In this document: positions 26,042-34,871 of the stretch, piece by piece
How the letters are laid out: each line of letters begins with the position of its first letter
How positions within the stretch are numbered: the stretch's first letter is position 1
Assembly (NCBI RefSeq): GCF_001746835.1
Contig: NZ_CP016094.1
Coordinates: forward strand, 3,983,501 to 4,047,500
Length of the DNA: 64,000 nucleotides
Direction: 5' to 3'
Origin: Lacunisphaera limnophila
GTDB taxonomy: Bacteria; Verrucomicrobiota; Verrucomicrobiia; Opitutales; Opitutaceae
The notes under the pieces: model-generated
What the model was told of the DNA's origin: nothing
Database searches by the model: none
The model's input: the letters and a program-made list of their open reading frames with translations, nothing else
Translations under genes and position numbers: made by a program

Positions 26042-26512
26042 ATGCCCGCTGATATCACCGAGGTTACGATCAAAGGCCTGATGCCCACCGCCAATGGCTG
26101 TGCCGTCTTCCTCGGCAACGACGACAAGACCTTCGTGATCTACGTGGACCCCAGCGTCGGCAGCGCAATCTCGATGACGATCAACGGCGTGAAAAAAGAG
26201 CGTCCGCTCACCCACGACCTCATCGGCCACCTCTTCCTCGGCTTCGAGATCAGCCTGGAGCGGATCATCATCAACGACGTCAACGAGGGCACCTACTTCG
26301 CCCGCATCATCCTGCACATGCAGAACGAGCTCGGCCGCAAGTTCCTCGAACTCGACGCCCGCCCCAGCGACTCGATCGTCCTCGCCCTCCAGCAGAAGCG
26401 CCCGATCTTCGTCGCCGCCAAGGTCTTCGACGCCGTCGAGGACATGAGCGAGATCCTCGAACGCGTCCTCAAGCAGCAAAAGGAAGAGGGCAAGGAAGAG
26501 TCCGACGAGTAG
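26042..26512 (+). CDS. Bifunctional nuclease (DUF151) family protein
   Basis: A 156-residue protein of the DUF151/BFN family, with core ITEVTIKGLMPTANGCAVFL, the RPLTHDLIGHLF stretch and LDARPSDSIVLALQQKRPIFV. Plant members were shown to have DNase and RNase activity; bacterial roles are uncertain. A charged Lys/Glu tail ends the protein. The ATG at 26042 is chosen because an earlier in-frame ATG at 25877 lies in repeat DNA and gives a proline-rich leader. It stands between lpxI and dus on the same strand. Confidence 0.85.
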   Translation: MPADITEVTIKGLMPTANGCAVFLGNDDKTFVIYVDPSVGSAISMTINGVKKERPLTHDLIGHLFLGFEISLERIIINDVNEGTYFARIILHMQNELGRKFLELDARPSDSIVLALQQKRPIFVAAKVFDAVEDMSEILERVLKQQKEEGKEESDE

Positions 26513-26642
26513 CCGGCCCTTCCCGTGGGCCCGCGAGCTCGCTCGCGCTCTTCCCGCCGCCGGCGCATCCCAGCTCGCCGGCCCAGCCCCCCGCCAAACT
26601 CTCCTTGCCTGTCATTCCGGGCGCAGCGAAGAATCCCGCCGC

Positions 26643-27737
26643 TTGATTCCCGCCCCCTCCACGCCCTCCCGCGCCCTCCCCGCCGGCCACCTCCCCGGCC
26701 AGCCCCTGTCCGCGCTGGCCCCGATGCAGGACGTCACCGACCTGGCCTTCATGCGCGTGATGGCCCACTACGGCGCGCCCGACTACTTCTTCACCGAGTT
26801 CTTCCGCGTCCACGCCCAGTCCCGTCCCGAGAAGCACATCGTCCGCTCCCTCGTCGAAAATCGCACCGGCCGCCCCGTCTTCGCCCAGCTCATCGGCGAG
26901 GAAATCCCCCACATGGTCCGCACCGTGCAGGACCTCCTCCGCTACCCGGTCGCCGGCATCGACCTCAACATGGGCTGCCCCGCCCCGAAGATCTACAAGA
27001 AGAACGTCGGCGGCGGCCTTCTCCGCGACCCCGCCAAGATCGACGAGCTCATCGGCCGCCTGCGCGACGCCGTGCCCGGGCTATTCACCGTCAAAATGCG
27101 CATCGGTTTTGACTCCACCGAGAACTACGAGCGCATCCTGGCCCTGATCAACAAGCACGGCGTCGACCTGCTCAGCGTCCACGGCCGCACCGTCAAGGAA
27201 GGCTACCGCAGCGAGGTCCATTACGATTTCATCGGCACGGCCGCCCGCACCGTGGGCCGCCCCGTCCTGGCCAACGGCAACATCACCTCCGCCGCCAAGG
27301 CCTCCGCCGTCCTCGCCGAGACCGGCGCCGCCGGCGTGATGATTGGCCGCCACGCCATCCGCAACCCCTGGATCTTCCGCCAGTGCCGGGAGCGTTTCGC
27401 GCACACCGCCGTCTTCTCTCCCACCCTCGCCGACGTCCGCGAATACGTCGACCGCCTCTACCGCGAGACGCAGACCCCTGACATCCCCGAGGCCGCCCAC
27501 GTGGCCAAGATGAAGAAATACCTGAACTTCGTCGGCCAGAGCGTCGACGCCGAAGGCCGTTTCCTCCACGACATGCGCCGCGCCATGACCGAGGCCGAAC
27601 TCTTCGCGGTCTGCGACCGCCACCTGCTCACTGAGCCGGCCAAGACCTTCGCCGACGAGCCCTACCCCGGCATCATTGCCCGCCCGAACTGCGAGACCCC
27701 CACCGAGAGCTGCTCGCTGGACACGGTGACCGCCTGA
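26643..27737 (+). CDS. dus: tRNA-dihydrouridine synthase
   Basis: FMN enzyme reducing uridines in the tRNA D-loop. The 364-residue TIM barrel shows LSALAPMQDVTDLAF at the N-terminus, the catalytic Cys in DLNMGCPAPKIYKK, HGRTVKEGYR and the phosphate-binding AAGVMIGRHAIRNPW. The start is probably the TTG at 26643, since the only later ATGs fall inside the first conserved strand. The DusA, DusB or DusC subtype is not assigned. It is followed by a 14-bp inverted repeat before the convergent sufT gene. Confidence 0.9.
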   Translation: MIPAPSTPSRALPAGHLPGQPLSALAPMQDVTDLAFMRVMAHYGAPDYFFTEFFRVHAQSRPEKHIVRSLVENRTGRPVFAQLIGEEIPHMVRTVQDLLRYPVAGIDLNMGCPAPKIYKKNVGGGLLRDPAKIDELIGRLRDAVPGLFTVKMRIGFDSTENYERILALINKHGVDLLSVHGRTVKEGYRSEVHYDFIGTAARTVGRPVLANGNITSAAKASAVLAETGAAGVMIGRHAIRNPWIFRQCRERFAHTAVFSPTLADVREYVDRLYRETQTPDIPEAAHVAKMKKYLNFVGQSVDAEGRFLHDMRRAMTEAELFAVCDRHLLTEPAKTFADEPYPGIIARPNCETPTESCSLDTVTA

Positions 27738-27741
27738 CGTT

Positions 27742-27772
27742 GGAGGAGCCGGCGCGGAGCGCCGGTTCCTCC
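27742..27772. terminator. Perfect long hairpin between convergent dus and sufT
   Basis: GGAGGAGCCGGCGC / GCGCCGGTTCCTCC with a 3-nt loop, 14 pairs including one G-T. It starts 4 bp after the dus stop and touches the sufT stop. There is no T-run, so it may be a bidirectional terminator or an RNA-stabilising end rather than a classic intrinsic terminator. Confidence 0.55.
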
Positions 27773-28315
27773 TCACTCAATCCCCAGTACCTTCCGCCCC
27801 GTCTCGGAGATCATCGTCGGCACCCACTGCGGGTCCCACACGATATGCACCTTGGCCGACTCGACCGTCGGCAGTTGCGCGATCTTCGACCGCGCATCCT
27901 CTGCGATCACCGGCCCCATGCCGCAGCCCGGCGCCGTGAGCGTCATCTTGACCTCGATGCTGTGCCCGCCCGCCGCCGTCTTCTCGATGGCGAGATCGTA
28001 CACCAGCCCGAGATCCACGATGTTGACCGGGATTTCCGGGTCGAAACAGGTCTTGAGCGAGGCCCACACGGCCTCTTCCGAAAACGTCGTGGGCGCCGCG
28101 CTCGCCGCCGCCCCTTCCGGCGCCGGGACATACCCCTCGATCAACCCCGCGTTCTCCTTGGCGATCTGGAACAACCCCTGGTCGGTCCGCACCGTGACGT
28201 TGCCGCCCAGGGTCTGGGTGATGAACACCTTCGTGCCGGCGCTCAGGCGCACCTTGTCGCCGGCGGGGATGACCGTGGCGGGACAGTTCTGGGATAGCGT
28301 CAGCTCTTGATTCAT
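27773..28315 (-). CDS. sufT: Putative Fe-S assembly protein SufT
   Basis: A 180-residue protein with a family-specific N-terminal part (PAGDKVRLSAGTKVFITQTLGGNVTV) and a C-terminal DUF59/MIP18 domain (CFDPEIPVNIVDLGLVYDL, LTAPGCGMGP with the conserved Cys, VHIVWDPQW). SufT proteins help Fe-S cluster maturation or repair when demand is high. No suf cluster is adjacent here. It lies 9 bp downstream of sppA on the same strand, so the two are likely co-transcribed. Confidence 0.9.
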   Translation of the reverse strand: MNQELTLSQNCPATVIPAGDKVRLSAGTKVFITQTLGGNVTVRTDQGLFQIAKENAGLIEGYVPAPEGAAASAAPTTFSEEAVWASLKTCFDPEIPVNIVDLGLVYDLAIEKTAAGGHSIEVKMTLTAPGCGMGPVIAEDARSKIAQLPTVESAKVHIVWDPQWVPTMISETGRKVLGIE

Positions 28316-28324
28316 GCCCCCAAC

Positions 28325-30172
28325 TTAGTTCAGCCGGAGGTCAAAAGGCAACCGGGCATAAAGGCCCTGCGGGTCGTTGAACTTCCCGAGCGCCCGCAGT
28401 TCTTGCATGGCATCCTTGATCAACACCCCGGCCGGGCCGCCGAAGGTCTTTTCCCGCTGCCGCGGGTCCAGCGCCTCGGTGAAGGACTCCGCAAACTGCT
28501 TCGGCCGCGGGTACTCGGACACCCGGAAGCCATCCCCGAGCTTCGCCTCCCCGGCGGCATGCTTCAGGGCGGCATCGAGGCCGCCGATCTCGTCCACCAG
28601 GCCGAGCTTGAGCGCCTCGCTGCCGGACCATACCCGGCCCTGCGCGATTTCCTCGACGGTCTTGCGTTCCAGTTTCCGCTCGGCGGTCACCTTGCTGATG
28701 AACTGCTCGTAGATCCAGTCCACCGAGCCCTGGATCAGCGCCATTTCCTCGGGCGTCTTCGGCCGCGTGACCGTCAGCGCATCGGCGTATTTGCCGGTCT
28801 TCACCGTGTCAAAGGTCAGCCCGAGCTTGTCCGTGAGGAGGGTTTGGAAATTCAAGAGGATGCCGTACACGCCGATCGAGCCCGTCACGGTCGTCGGCTC
28901 CGCGAAGATGCGGCCCGCCGGCGCCGAGATCCAGTACCCGCCCGACGCGGCATAACTGCCCATCGACACGACCACGGGCTTGGCCGCCTGCAGCAATCGC
29001 ACCTCGCGGCCGATGGCCTCGGACGCGGTCACGCTGCCGCCGGGACTGTTCACCCGCAGCACCACCGCCTTGATCCCGTCGTCCTGCCGCACTTGGCGCA
29101 GCAACCGCGCGGTCTTGGCGCCGTAGACATACCCTTCCTCGTTGCCCATGCCGTCCACGATCACGCCCTCGGCGTAGACGATGGCGACCCGGCCTTTCTC
29201 GCCGGAGCCGAGCTCGATCTTCTCGCCCGACGACCGCCGGGCGGCCAGCCCGCTGCCGCCCACGAGCCGGGCATATTCCTTCAGGTTCACCTGCTTGAAG
29301 GGCTCCTTGGATCCCTTCCGGCCCGTGGCCGCCTTCAGGTCGTCGAGCACCTCGTCAAAATAGGCGATGCGGTCCACCAGCCCCGCCGCCTTGGCGTCGT
29401 CGGCCCGGATGAACCCATGCGCGTCCACCACGCGCTGCAGCGACCCCGCGGGCAGCTTGCGCCCGGTCTCGATCGTGACCGTCAGGTCCTGCCAGAGATC
29501 GTCGATCAGCTTCTGCACCTGCTCGCGGTTCTCGGCGCTCATGTCCTTGCGCGTGTAGGGCTCGACGCCGCTCTTGTACTTGCCCACCCGCGTGACCTGC
29601 ACGCCGACGCCGAATTTCTCGAAGGCGCCCGCAAAAAACATCGGCTGCGACGCCAGGCCCGGCATGGCCAGCGCGCCATACGGATCGAGCGTGATCTCGT
29701 CCGCCGCGGACGCCAGGTATACATCGCGCGTGCGCGCCACGCTCAGGTAGGCCTTCACCGGCTTGCCGGCGGCCCGGAAGGCCGCGATGCCTTCGTGGAC
29801 CTCCTTCAACGCGGCAAAACCCGAACCATAGGATCCCGCCTGCACCGATCCGACGAGAAACAGCCCCTGGATCGACTTGTCCTGTGCCGCGGCCTGCAGC
29901 GCCCGGGTGACCTGGCGGAGCTGCAGGTGCCCGCGGGACTCGCTCCCCAGCGCCTCCATCAGCTCCTCCAGCCCCTCGTTCTGGGCCGGCGTGTCGAGGA
30001 TGTTGGCCGACAGGTCAAAGACCAGGTAGGAGTCGTCCTGCACCGCCACGGGCTTCTTCTGGCCCAAGGCGACCAGCGCACCGAGGAGCAGGAAGCTGAG
30101 CACGACGCCCCCCAGCAGGAGGACGAGCAGCGCGGACAGGGTGGCAAAAAACGAGGTGAAGAAATTCTTCAT
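28325..30172 (-). CDS. sppA: Signal peptide peptidase SppA, 67-kDa type
   Basis: Membrane-bound serine protease that degrades cleaved signal peptides. The 615-residue product has one N-terminal membrane helix (LSALLVLLLGGVVLSFLLLGALVAL) and two tandem ClpP-like domains as in E. coli SppA. The C-terminal domain holds the nucleophile Ser in MGSYAASGGYWIS. The N-terminal domain holds the general-base Lys in TRVGKYKSGVEPYTR. Its length matches the E. coli form, not the short Bacillus form. Confidence 0.94.
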   Translation of the reverse strand: MKNFFTSFFATLSALLVLLLGGVVLSFLLLGALVALGQKKPVAVQDDSYLVFDLSANILDTPAQNEGLEELMEALGSESRGHLQLRQVTRALQAAAQDKSIQGLFLVGSVQAGSYGSGFAALKEVHEGIAAFRAAGKPVKAYLSVARTRDVYLASAADEITLDPYGALAMPGLASQPMFFAGAFEKFGVGVQVTRVGKYKSGVEPYTRKDMSAENREQVQKLIDDLWQDLTVTIETGRKLPAGSLQRVVDAHGFIRADDAKAAGLVDRIAYFDEVLDDLKAATGRKGSKEPFKQVNLKEYARLVGGSGLAARRSSGEKIELGSGEKGRVAIVYAEGVIVDGMGNEEGYVYGAKTARLLRQVRQDDGIKAVVLRVNSPGGSVTASEAIGREVRLLQAAKPVVVSMGSYAASGGYWISAPAGRIFAEPTTVTGSIGVYGILLNFQTLLTDKLGLTFDTVKTGKYADALTVTRPKTPEEMALIQGSVDWIYEQFISKVTAERKLERKTVEEIAQGRVWSGSEALKLGLVDEIGGLDAALKHAAGEAKLGDGFRVSEYPRPKQFAESFTEALDPRQREKTFGGPAGVLIKDAMQELRALGKFNDPQGLYARLPFDLRLN

Positions 30173-30304
30173 GGCCGGAAGCTAAGCCGCCCCCCCGCTC
30201 CCGCCAGCGAAAAACGCCCCGCGGCCGGTCCCTCGGGACGGGCGGGGTCGCTCCGCGATAAGCGGTTGTGTTACCTATCGGTCAAATTTTCCCGCACCTT
30301 AACC

Positions 30305-30332
30305 TGGCTAGACATTTGCTTGTGCCGATAAT
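30305..30332 (+). promoter_or_regulatory. Possible sigma-70 promoter
   Basis: A -10-like GATAAT (30327-30332) lies 16 bp after a weak -35-like TGGCTA (30305-30310), 21 bp before the ATG of the next gene. The -10 fits well and the -35 poorly. Confidence 0.3.
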
Positions 30333-30353
30333 ACCTTTCCCACCCGTAAAGCC

Positions 30354-31868
30354 ATGAGCGACAAACAGGAACTGCTGACCACCAACCGTAAGGCGCTGAC
30401 CATCAATCTGGACGGCACCCACTACGGCACCATCGCCGAGATCGGGGCCGGTCAGGAGGTCGCCCGGGTCTTTTTCCAGGCCGGTAGCGCCTCCGGCTCC
30501 ATCGCCAAGACCATGTCGGCCTACGACATGACGTTCAGCGACGCCATCTACGGCAAGGCCCCCCGCTACGTCTCCCGCGAGCGCCTCGAGACCATGCTCG
30601 GCACCGAGTACAAGCTCCTCAAGGAGCGCCTGGCCGAGAAACGCGGCGAACGCACCTGCTTCTTCGTCTACGCCGACACCGTCGCCACCGCCAGCGCCAA
30701 GAGCGGCACCAGCGGGCACGGCTGGCTCGGCATCCGCTTCCAGACCAAGCCCCACGAGGAACCGAGCGACATCCTGATCCACGTCCGGACCCTCGACAAA
30801 AAGAACATCCTCCAGCAGGAGGCCCTCGGCATCGTCGGCACCAACCTCATCTACGGCGCATTCTACTACCGGGACCAATCGGAGAAATTCATCCAGTCGC
30901 TCGCCGACAACGTCGGCACCGACCGCGTCGAGGTGGACATGCTGAAATTCAGCGGTCCCGCCTTCACCCACATCGACAACCGCATCCTGTCGCTCCACCT
31001 CGTGAAGCACGGCCTGACCAACGCCGTGATGTTCTCCCCCAGTGGCGACGTCCTCCAGCCCTCCGAAGTCATCTACAACCGCCCCGTCCTCGTCGAGCGC
31101 GGCAGCTTCCGGCCCGTCACCCACGTCAACGTCGACATGCTCAACTGCGCCACCGCGCAGTTCCTCCAGGAGCCGATGGTCAAGGGCAAGGACGTCGTCG
31201 TGCTCATGGAGATCACGATGAACAACCTCCTCGCCGAGGGCTCCCTCGACGAGCAGGACTTCCTCTCCCGCGTGGACATGCTCGGCCACATCGGCTTCAC
31301 CGTCCTCATCTCGAACTATTCCGAGTTCTACCGCCTCGTCTCCTACTTCCGCCGCTACACGAAGGAGATGATTGGCGTCGCCATGGGCATCAACAACCTC
31401 CTCGAGATCTTCAACGAGAAGTATTACGAGAACCTCGAGGGCGGCATCCTCGAGTCCATGGGCCGCATGTTCCGCCACGCCGTGAAGCTCTACGTGTACC
31501 CGATGCAGCAGGTCGCCTACGACAGCTACCTCAAGACCGGCCAGCCCTCCGAAGCCGGCCAGGCCCATGTTGCCCACGCCTTCGCCGCCAAGGTCCTCAT
31601 CACCGCGCGCAACCTCACCGTCGCCGACCGCCTGCGCAACCTCTACGCCCACCTGCTCGAGAACCACTACATCGCCTGCATCACGGGCTTCAACGAGGAC
31701 TACCTCAGCATCTTCTCCCGCGACGTCCTCCAGCGCATCAAGCACAACGACCCCGCCTGGGAGAAACTCGTCCCCGCCAAGGTTGCGGAAGTCATCAAGC
31801 AGCGCGGCCTCCTCGGCTACGGCAAGCCCGCCAAGCCCGTCGCAGCTCCCGAGACGGTCTCCAAGTAG
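30354..31868 (+). CDS. Conserved cytoplasmic protein of unknown function (often labelled TonB-dependent receptor)
   Basis: A 504-residue soluble protein starting MSDKQELLTTNRKALTINLDG. It has no signal peptide, no membrane helix and no beta-barrel pattern. I recall highly similar proteins in databases called TonB-dependent receptor or nicotinate-nucleotide adenylyltransferase; neither name fits, since a receptor would need export and no HxGH nucleotidyltransferase motif is seen. Conserved-looking blocks include AEIGAGQEVARVFFQAG, VSRERLETML and PVLVERGSFRPVTHVN. It stands alone, divergent from sppA. Confidence 0.8.
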   Translation: MSDKQELLTTNRKALTINLDGTHYGTIAEIGAGQEVARVFFQAGSASGSIAKTMSAYDMTFSDAIYGKAPRYVSRERLETMLGTEYKLLKERLAEKRGERTCFFVYADTVATASAKSGTSGHGWLGIRFQTKPHEEPSDILIHVRTLDKKNILQQEALGIVGTNLIYGAFYYRDQSEKFIQSLADNVGTDRVEVDMLKFSGPAFTHIDNRILSLHLVKHGLTNAVMFSPSGDVLQPSEVIYNRPVLVERGSFRPVTHVNVDMLNCATAQFLQEPMVKGKDVVVLMEITMNNLLAEGSLDEQDFLSRVDMLGHIGFTVLISNYSEFYRLVSYFRRYTKEMIGVAMGINNLLEIFNEKYYENLEGGILESMGRMFRHAVKLYVYPMQQVAYDSYLKTGQPSEAGQAHVAHAFAAKVLITARNLTVADRLRNLYAHLLENHYIACITGFNEDYLSIFSRDVLQRIKHNDPAWEKLVPAKVAEVIKQRGLLGYGKPAKPVAAPETVSK

Positions 31869-31986
31869 GGCGCGTCTCCAACTGGCCCTGACCGCACAGT
31901 TCGCCCCCCTATAGCGGCGGTCTATGCCCGCCGTCTGTTTCCGAAAATCAAAAGGCGACGATGATCCACCTAGCCAAAGGGCACGA

Positions 31987-32871
31987 ATGCCATTCCGCGC
32001 GCGCAGCCTGCTGAAGGCAACTTTGGCTGTGGCCATTTTCGCAGGTCTTGCGATCGCGATCATCCACCAACTCCGCGCCAGGGCGGAACTCGCCCAGGAT
32101 TGGTATCAGGGCAACACCGAGGAGATCCAGCCTCCCAAGGCCCAGTTTTATGTCACCGTGGATAAGGATGTGCGCGTTCAAGTCGTGGATTGGGGTGGCT
32201 CCGGACGTCCCCTCGTCTTTCTACCGGGGCTGGGGTCCACCGCCCGCTCGGCCTTCGATCGGTTCGCCCCGAAGTTTGTTTCCGGGTATCACGTGTATGG
32301 CATCACCCGACGTGGATTTGGCAGCTCCAGTCGCCCGGACACCGGTTACTCGGCGGACCGACTGGGCGATGACGTCGTCGCCGTGCTTGATGCGCTGAAG
32401 CTCCACCAGCCTGTGCTGGTGGGGCATTCCATCGGCGGACAGGAGTTGAGTTCGGTCGGGTCCCGCTATCCGGAACGCATTGCGGGATTGGTCTACCTGG
32501 ACGCCGCCTACGATTACGCGTTCTACTCGCCGACGATCCCCGAGAGAAATACCCCGCTAAATCCAAAACTTCCGGCCCCGGTCAGGGCAATACTCGAGGG
32601 CAAGAAGCGGTACACCGACCTCCGCGTTCCCGTCCTCGCCATCTACGCCATCCCGACGGATTTAAGCTGGCGGTATCCGAACGATCCCTCGGCCTTGGCG
32701 AAAGCGGAAGCGGAAGAAATCGCCCGAAACGGCCCCCAGGCGCAGGCGTTTGCAAAGGGCGTTCCGTCGGCGCGCGTGATCAACATTCCTCGCGCCAATC
32801 ACTTTGTGTTCTTTTCCCATGAAGATCGGGTCTTGCACGAGATGCGGACATTCCTTGAAACGCTCCGTTAA
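31987..32871 (+). CDS. Alpha/beta hydrolase with N-terminal membrane anchor
   Basis: A 294-residue product with a signal-anchor helix (LLKATLAVAIFAGLAIAII). An alpha/beta-hydrolase fold follows: oxyanion region LVFLPGLGSTARSAF, nucleophile elbow VGHSIGGQE and catalytic His in RANHFVFF. Substrate is unknown. The ATG at 31987 is chosen for its spaced AAGGG site and because it starts the anchor; an in-frame ATG at 31924 would add 21 polar residues. Its codon use is visibly less G/C-biased than its neighbours (AAA, GAT and GGA are common), hinting at transfer. Confidence 0.82.
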   Translation: MPFRARSLLKATLAVAIFAGLAIAIIHQLRARAELAQDWYQGNTEEIQPPKAQFYVTVDKDVRVQVVDWGGSGRPLVFLPGLGSTARSAFDRFAPKFVSGYHVYGITRRGFGSSSRPDTGYSADRLGDDVVAVLDALKLHQPVLVGHSIGGQELSSVGSRYPERIAGLVYLDAAYDYAFYSPTIPERNTPLNPKLPAPVRAILEGKKRYTDLRVPVLAIYAIPTDLSWRYPNDPSALAKAEAEEIARNGPQAQAFAKGVPSARVINIPRANHFVFFSHEDRVLHEMRTFLETLR

Positions 32872-33232
32872 GTTCCATGCCTGCGATTTTCGGCCAGGAA
32901 GGGACAGAATTAGCTGAAAGAGGCAACGCGCGGTAATTCACCGCAATCCGTATCGCCAAGCTCCACTCAGCATTTCCCGTAATTCATCAGCCTTCGCCAA
33001 GGCTACGGCTGACAAGAAAGGACTCACTCCGCACTCGCCCGCGCTTGTCTCATCGGTGATGCTCAGCCAAATCCGCAAAGGCAAAAGCCGAGTATAAAAA
33101 TGAAGGTCCCCCTGACTGCCTTGTCCATGACCGCCTTCGCGATCACTCAGGCGAGTGATCAAGCTTTCGACCGGCCGAGTCCTGTTAGCCGCAGATCCCC
33201 TACCGTGCCGCCGGAGCCGACATTCGACCGCC
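32872..33232. other. 361-bp gap with no gene recognised
   Basis: Composition is as mixed as in the flanking hydrolase and membrane-protein genes. A minus-strand open frame of 98 codons (32938-33234) has no family resemblance and no ribosome site, so I do not call it. A short palindromic stretch (cgatcactcaggcgagtgatc) lies at 33140-33160. It may hold decayed sequence from an insertion event. Confidence 0.4.
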
Positions 33233-33622
33233 ATGCCTGATTACTTCGAACCAAGTAAGCTCGAACAATGGCGCGGGAGATCCGTGTACGAGTTCTTGGG
33301 CATAAAGTTTTTCAAACGATATCTCCTGTTCACTGAGCTCCTGCTTCTTCGTCTGCGGGGCGGGAAGGCGGTGCAGGGAGGCCGGGGAGCGCTTTATTCC
33401 GAACTGAAACGGCTGGAATGGGAGACCCGGCGAAACGAAGTTATCCACTTGGTGGCTATGCTGCTGATCGGTTGCCTCTTAACCGTGAGAATGGCGCCGC
33501 TGACCGGGACGCAATTTGCCGGCATTTTTGCGATCAATCTGTATTTGAATGTCTATCCCATCTTTTTGCAGCGCTATAATCGCTTTCGACTATTGAGGCT
33601 GTTGAGGGAACTTGAACCGTAA
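33233..33622 (+). CDS. Small membrane protein resembling CrtO-type carotenoid-glycoside acyltransferases
   Basis: A 129-residue product with FEPSKLEQWRGRSVYEFLGIK near the N-terminus (split here as FEPSKLEQW and YEFLGIKFFKRYL), two hydrophobic segments and the C-terminal NLYLNVYPIFLQRYNR. This last block resembles the NIYPIMVQRYNR signature I associate with glycosyl-4,4'-diaponeurosporenoate acyltransferase (CrtO family). No carotenoid gene lies nearby, so the substrate is open. The ATG at 33233 begins the conserved part. Codon use is atypical like the hydrolase before it. Confidence 0.55.
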   Translation: MPDYFEPSKLEQWRGRSVYEFLGIKFFKRYLLFTELLLLRLRGGKAVQGGRGALYSELKRLEWETRRNEVIHLVAMLLIGCLLTVRMAPLTGTQFAGIFAINLYLNVYPIFLQRYNRFRLLRLLRELEP

Positions 33623-33661
33623 GGCCGCACCCGTCGCTTCAGCCACGATCAGCCTAGCATC

Positions 33662-33916
33662 ATGACCCTCGATAATTTCCTGCCGCTATTCCTGATCGCA
33701 GGAGCAGCGCTGATGATCGCGAACGCGATTTGGGGGTTCCGCGACGGCCGGCGCCGGGGCCGGTCCGGTATTCTGGTGGCCATGCTGGTGATGTGGACCT
33801 TCCCCCTGGGCGTCCTCCTCTGGCTGCTCTTCCGCCCCGACCTCGTCGGGGAACCCGATCCCTCGGCCGACCCCGACCTCGAACTGAAGCGCCGCGCCAA
33901 CCAAGGCAGACTGTAA
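33662..33916 (+). CDS. Small two-helix membrane protein, PLDc_N-like
   Basis: An 84-residue protein with helix one (LPLFLIAGAALMIANAIWGF), a basic loop (RDGRRRGRSG), helix two (VAMLVMWTFPLGVLLWLLF) and a charged tail starting RPDL. The FPLGVLLWLLFRP pattern resembles the small membrane domain found at the N-terminus of cardiolipin synthases, here without any catalytic domain. Role unknown. Codon use returns to the genome norm at this gene. Confidence 0.65.
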   Translation: MTLDNFLPLFLIAGAALMIANAIWGFRDGRRRGRSGILVAMLVMWTFPLGVLLWLLFRPDLVGEPDPSADPDLELKRRANQGRL

Positions 33917-34014
33917 GGTTTGGGCCCTGATCCGGGCTGGCCGGATATGACGCCGGCCCACGGATTTTTTTCGTGTCAATCACACCATTCGCGGGCAACC
34001 CTACCCCCTTGCCC

Positions 34015-34866
34015 ATGCGCTTTCACAAATACCACGCCCTCGGTAATGACTACATCGTGATGGACCCGGCCGATTTCCCCGGCTGGACCGCCCCCACCAC
34101 CGAGCAGACCCGCGTCATCTGCCACCGCAATTTCGGCGCCGGCTCCGACGGCATCCTCTGGGGCCCCCTGCCCACCGCCAAGGCCCAGTTCGGCCTCCGC
34201 ATCTTCAACCCCGACGGCTCCGAGGCCGAGAAGTCCGGCAACGGCCTGCGCATCTTCTCCCGCTACCTCTACGACCAGAAGAAGGTCGGCACCGCCCCCT
34301 TCACCGTCGACACCCCGGGCGGCGTGGTGGACGTCGTTATCCAGCCCGGCGGCCAGCAGCTCACCATCGACATGGGCCACGTCAGCTTCGCCAGCGCCAA
34401 GATCCCCGTCGCCGGCCCGGCCCGTGAGGTCATCAACGAGAAGATCACCATCCTCGACCGCGAGTTCAGGTACTGCGCCGCCACCATCGGCAACCCCCAC
34501 TGCGTGATCCCCCTGCCCGCCATCACACCCGAGCTGGCCCATAAATACGGCCCGCACCTCGAGACTCACCCGAATTTCCCCCGCAAGACCAACGTCCAGT
34601 TCCTCCAGGTCCTCGACCGCGCCAACATCCGCATCGAGATCTGGGAGCGCGGCGCGGGCTACACCCTCGCCTCGGGCAGCAGCTCCAGCGCGTCCGCCGC
34701 CGTCGCCCACCGGCTCGGCCTGGTGGACCGCAATATCACCGTCCACATGCCCGGCGGCCGGATCGGCATCGAGATCGGCGACAACTTCTCGATCCGCATG
34801 ACCGGCCCCGTCACCCGCGTCGCCGAAGGCACGCTCCACCCGGAGCTCTTCACGACCAAGGTCTGA
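34015..34866 (+). CDS. DapF-fold epimerase-like protein lacking both catalytic cysteines
   Basis: A 283-residue two-lobed protein clearly homologous to diaminopimelate epimerase (FHKYHALGNDYIVMD, NPDGSEAEKSGNG, GNPHCVI, MTGPVTRVAEG). In DapF, two cysteines (73 and 217 in E. coli) act as acid and base, in GNGARC and GAGETQAC. Here the matching sites read GNGLRI (Ile80) and GAGYTLAS (Ser220). Classical racemisation is therefore unlikely, though a true dapF could be elsewhere in the genome. The ATG at 34015 matches the family N-terminus. It stands alone, convergent with a DUF192 gene. Confidence 0.85.
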   Translation: MRFHKYHALGNDYIVMDPADFPGWTAPTTEQTRVICHRNFGAGSDGILWGPLPTAKAQFGLRIFNPDGSEAEKSGNGLRIFSRYLYDQKKVGTAPFTVDTPGGVVDVVIQPGGQQLTIDMGHVSFASAKIPVAGPAREVINEKITILDREFRYCAATIGNPHCVIPLPAITPELAHKYGPHLETHPNFPRKTNVQFLQVLDRANIRIEIWERGAGYTLASGSSSSASAAVAHRLGLVDRNITVHMPGGRIGIEIGDNFSIRMTGPVTRVAEGTLHPELFTTKV

Positions 34867-34871
34867 GCCCG

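Noticed and set aside
30354..31868. TonB-dependent receptor label for this gene
   Set aside because: No signal peptide, plug or beta-barrel pattern; the product is a soluble protein.
32938..33234. 98-codon minus-strand frame in the gap before the CrtO-like gene
   Set aside because: No ribosome site, no family resemblance and it overlaps the start of the plus-strand gene.
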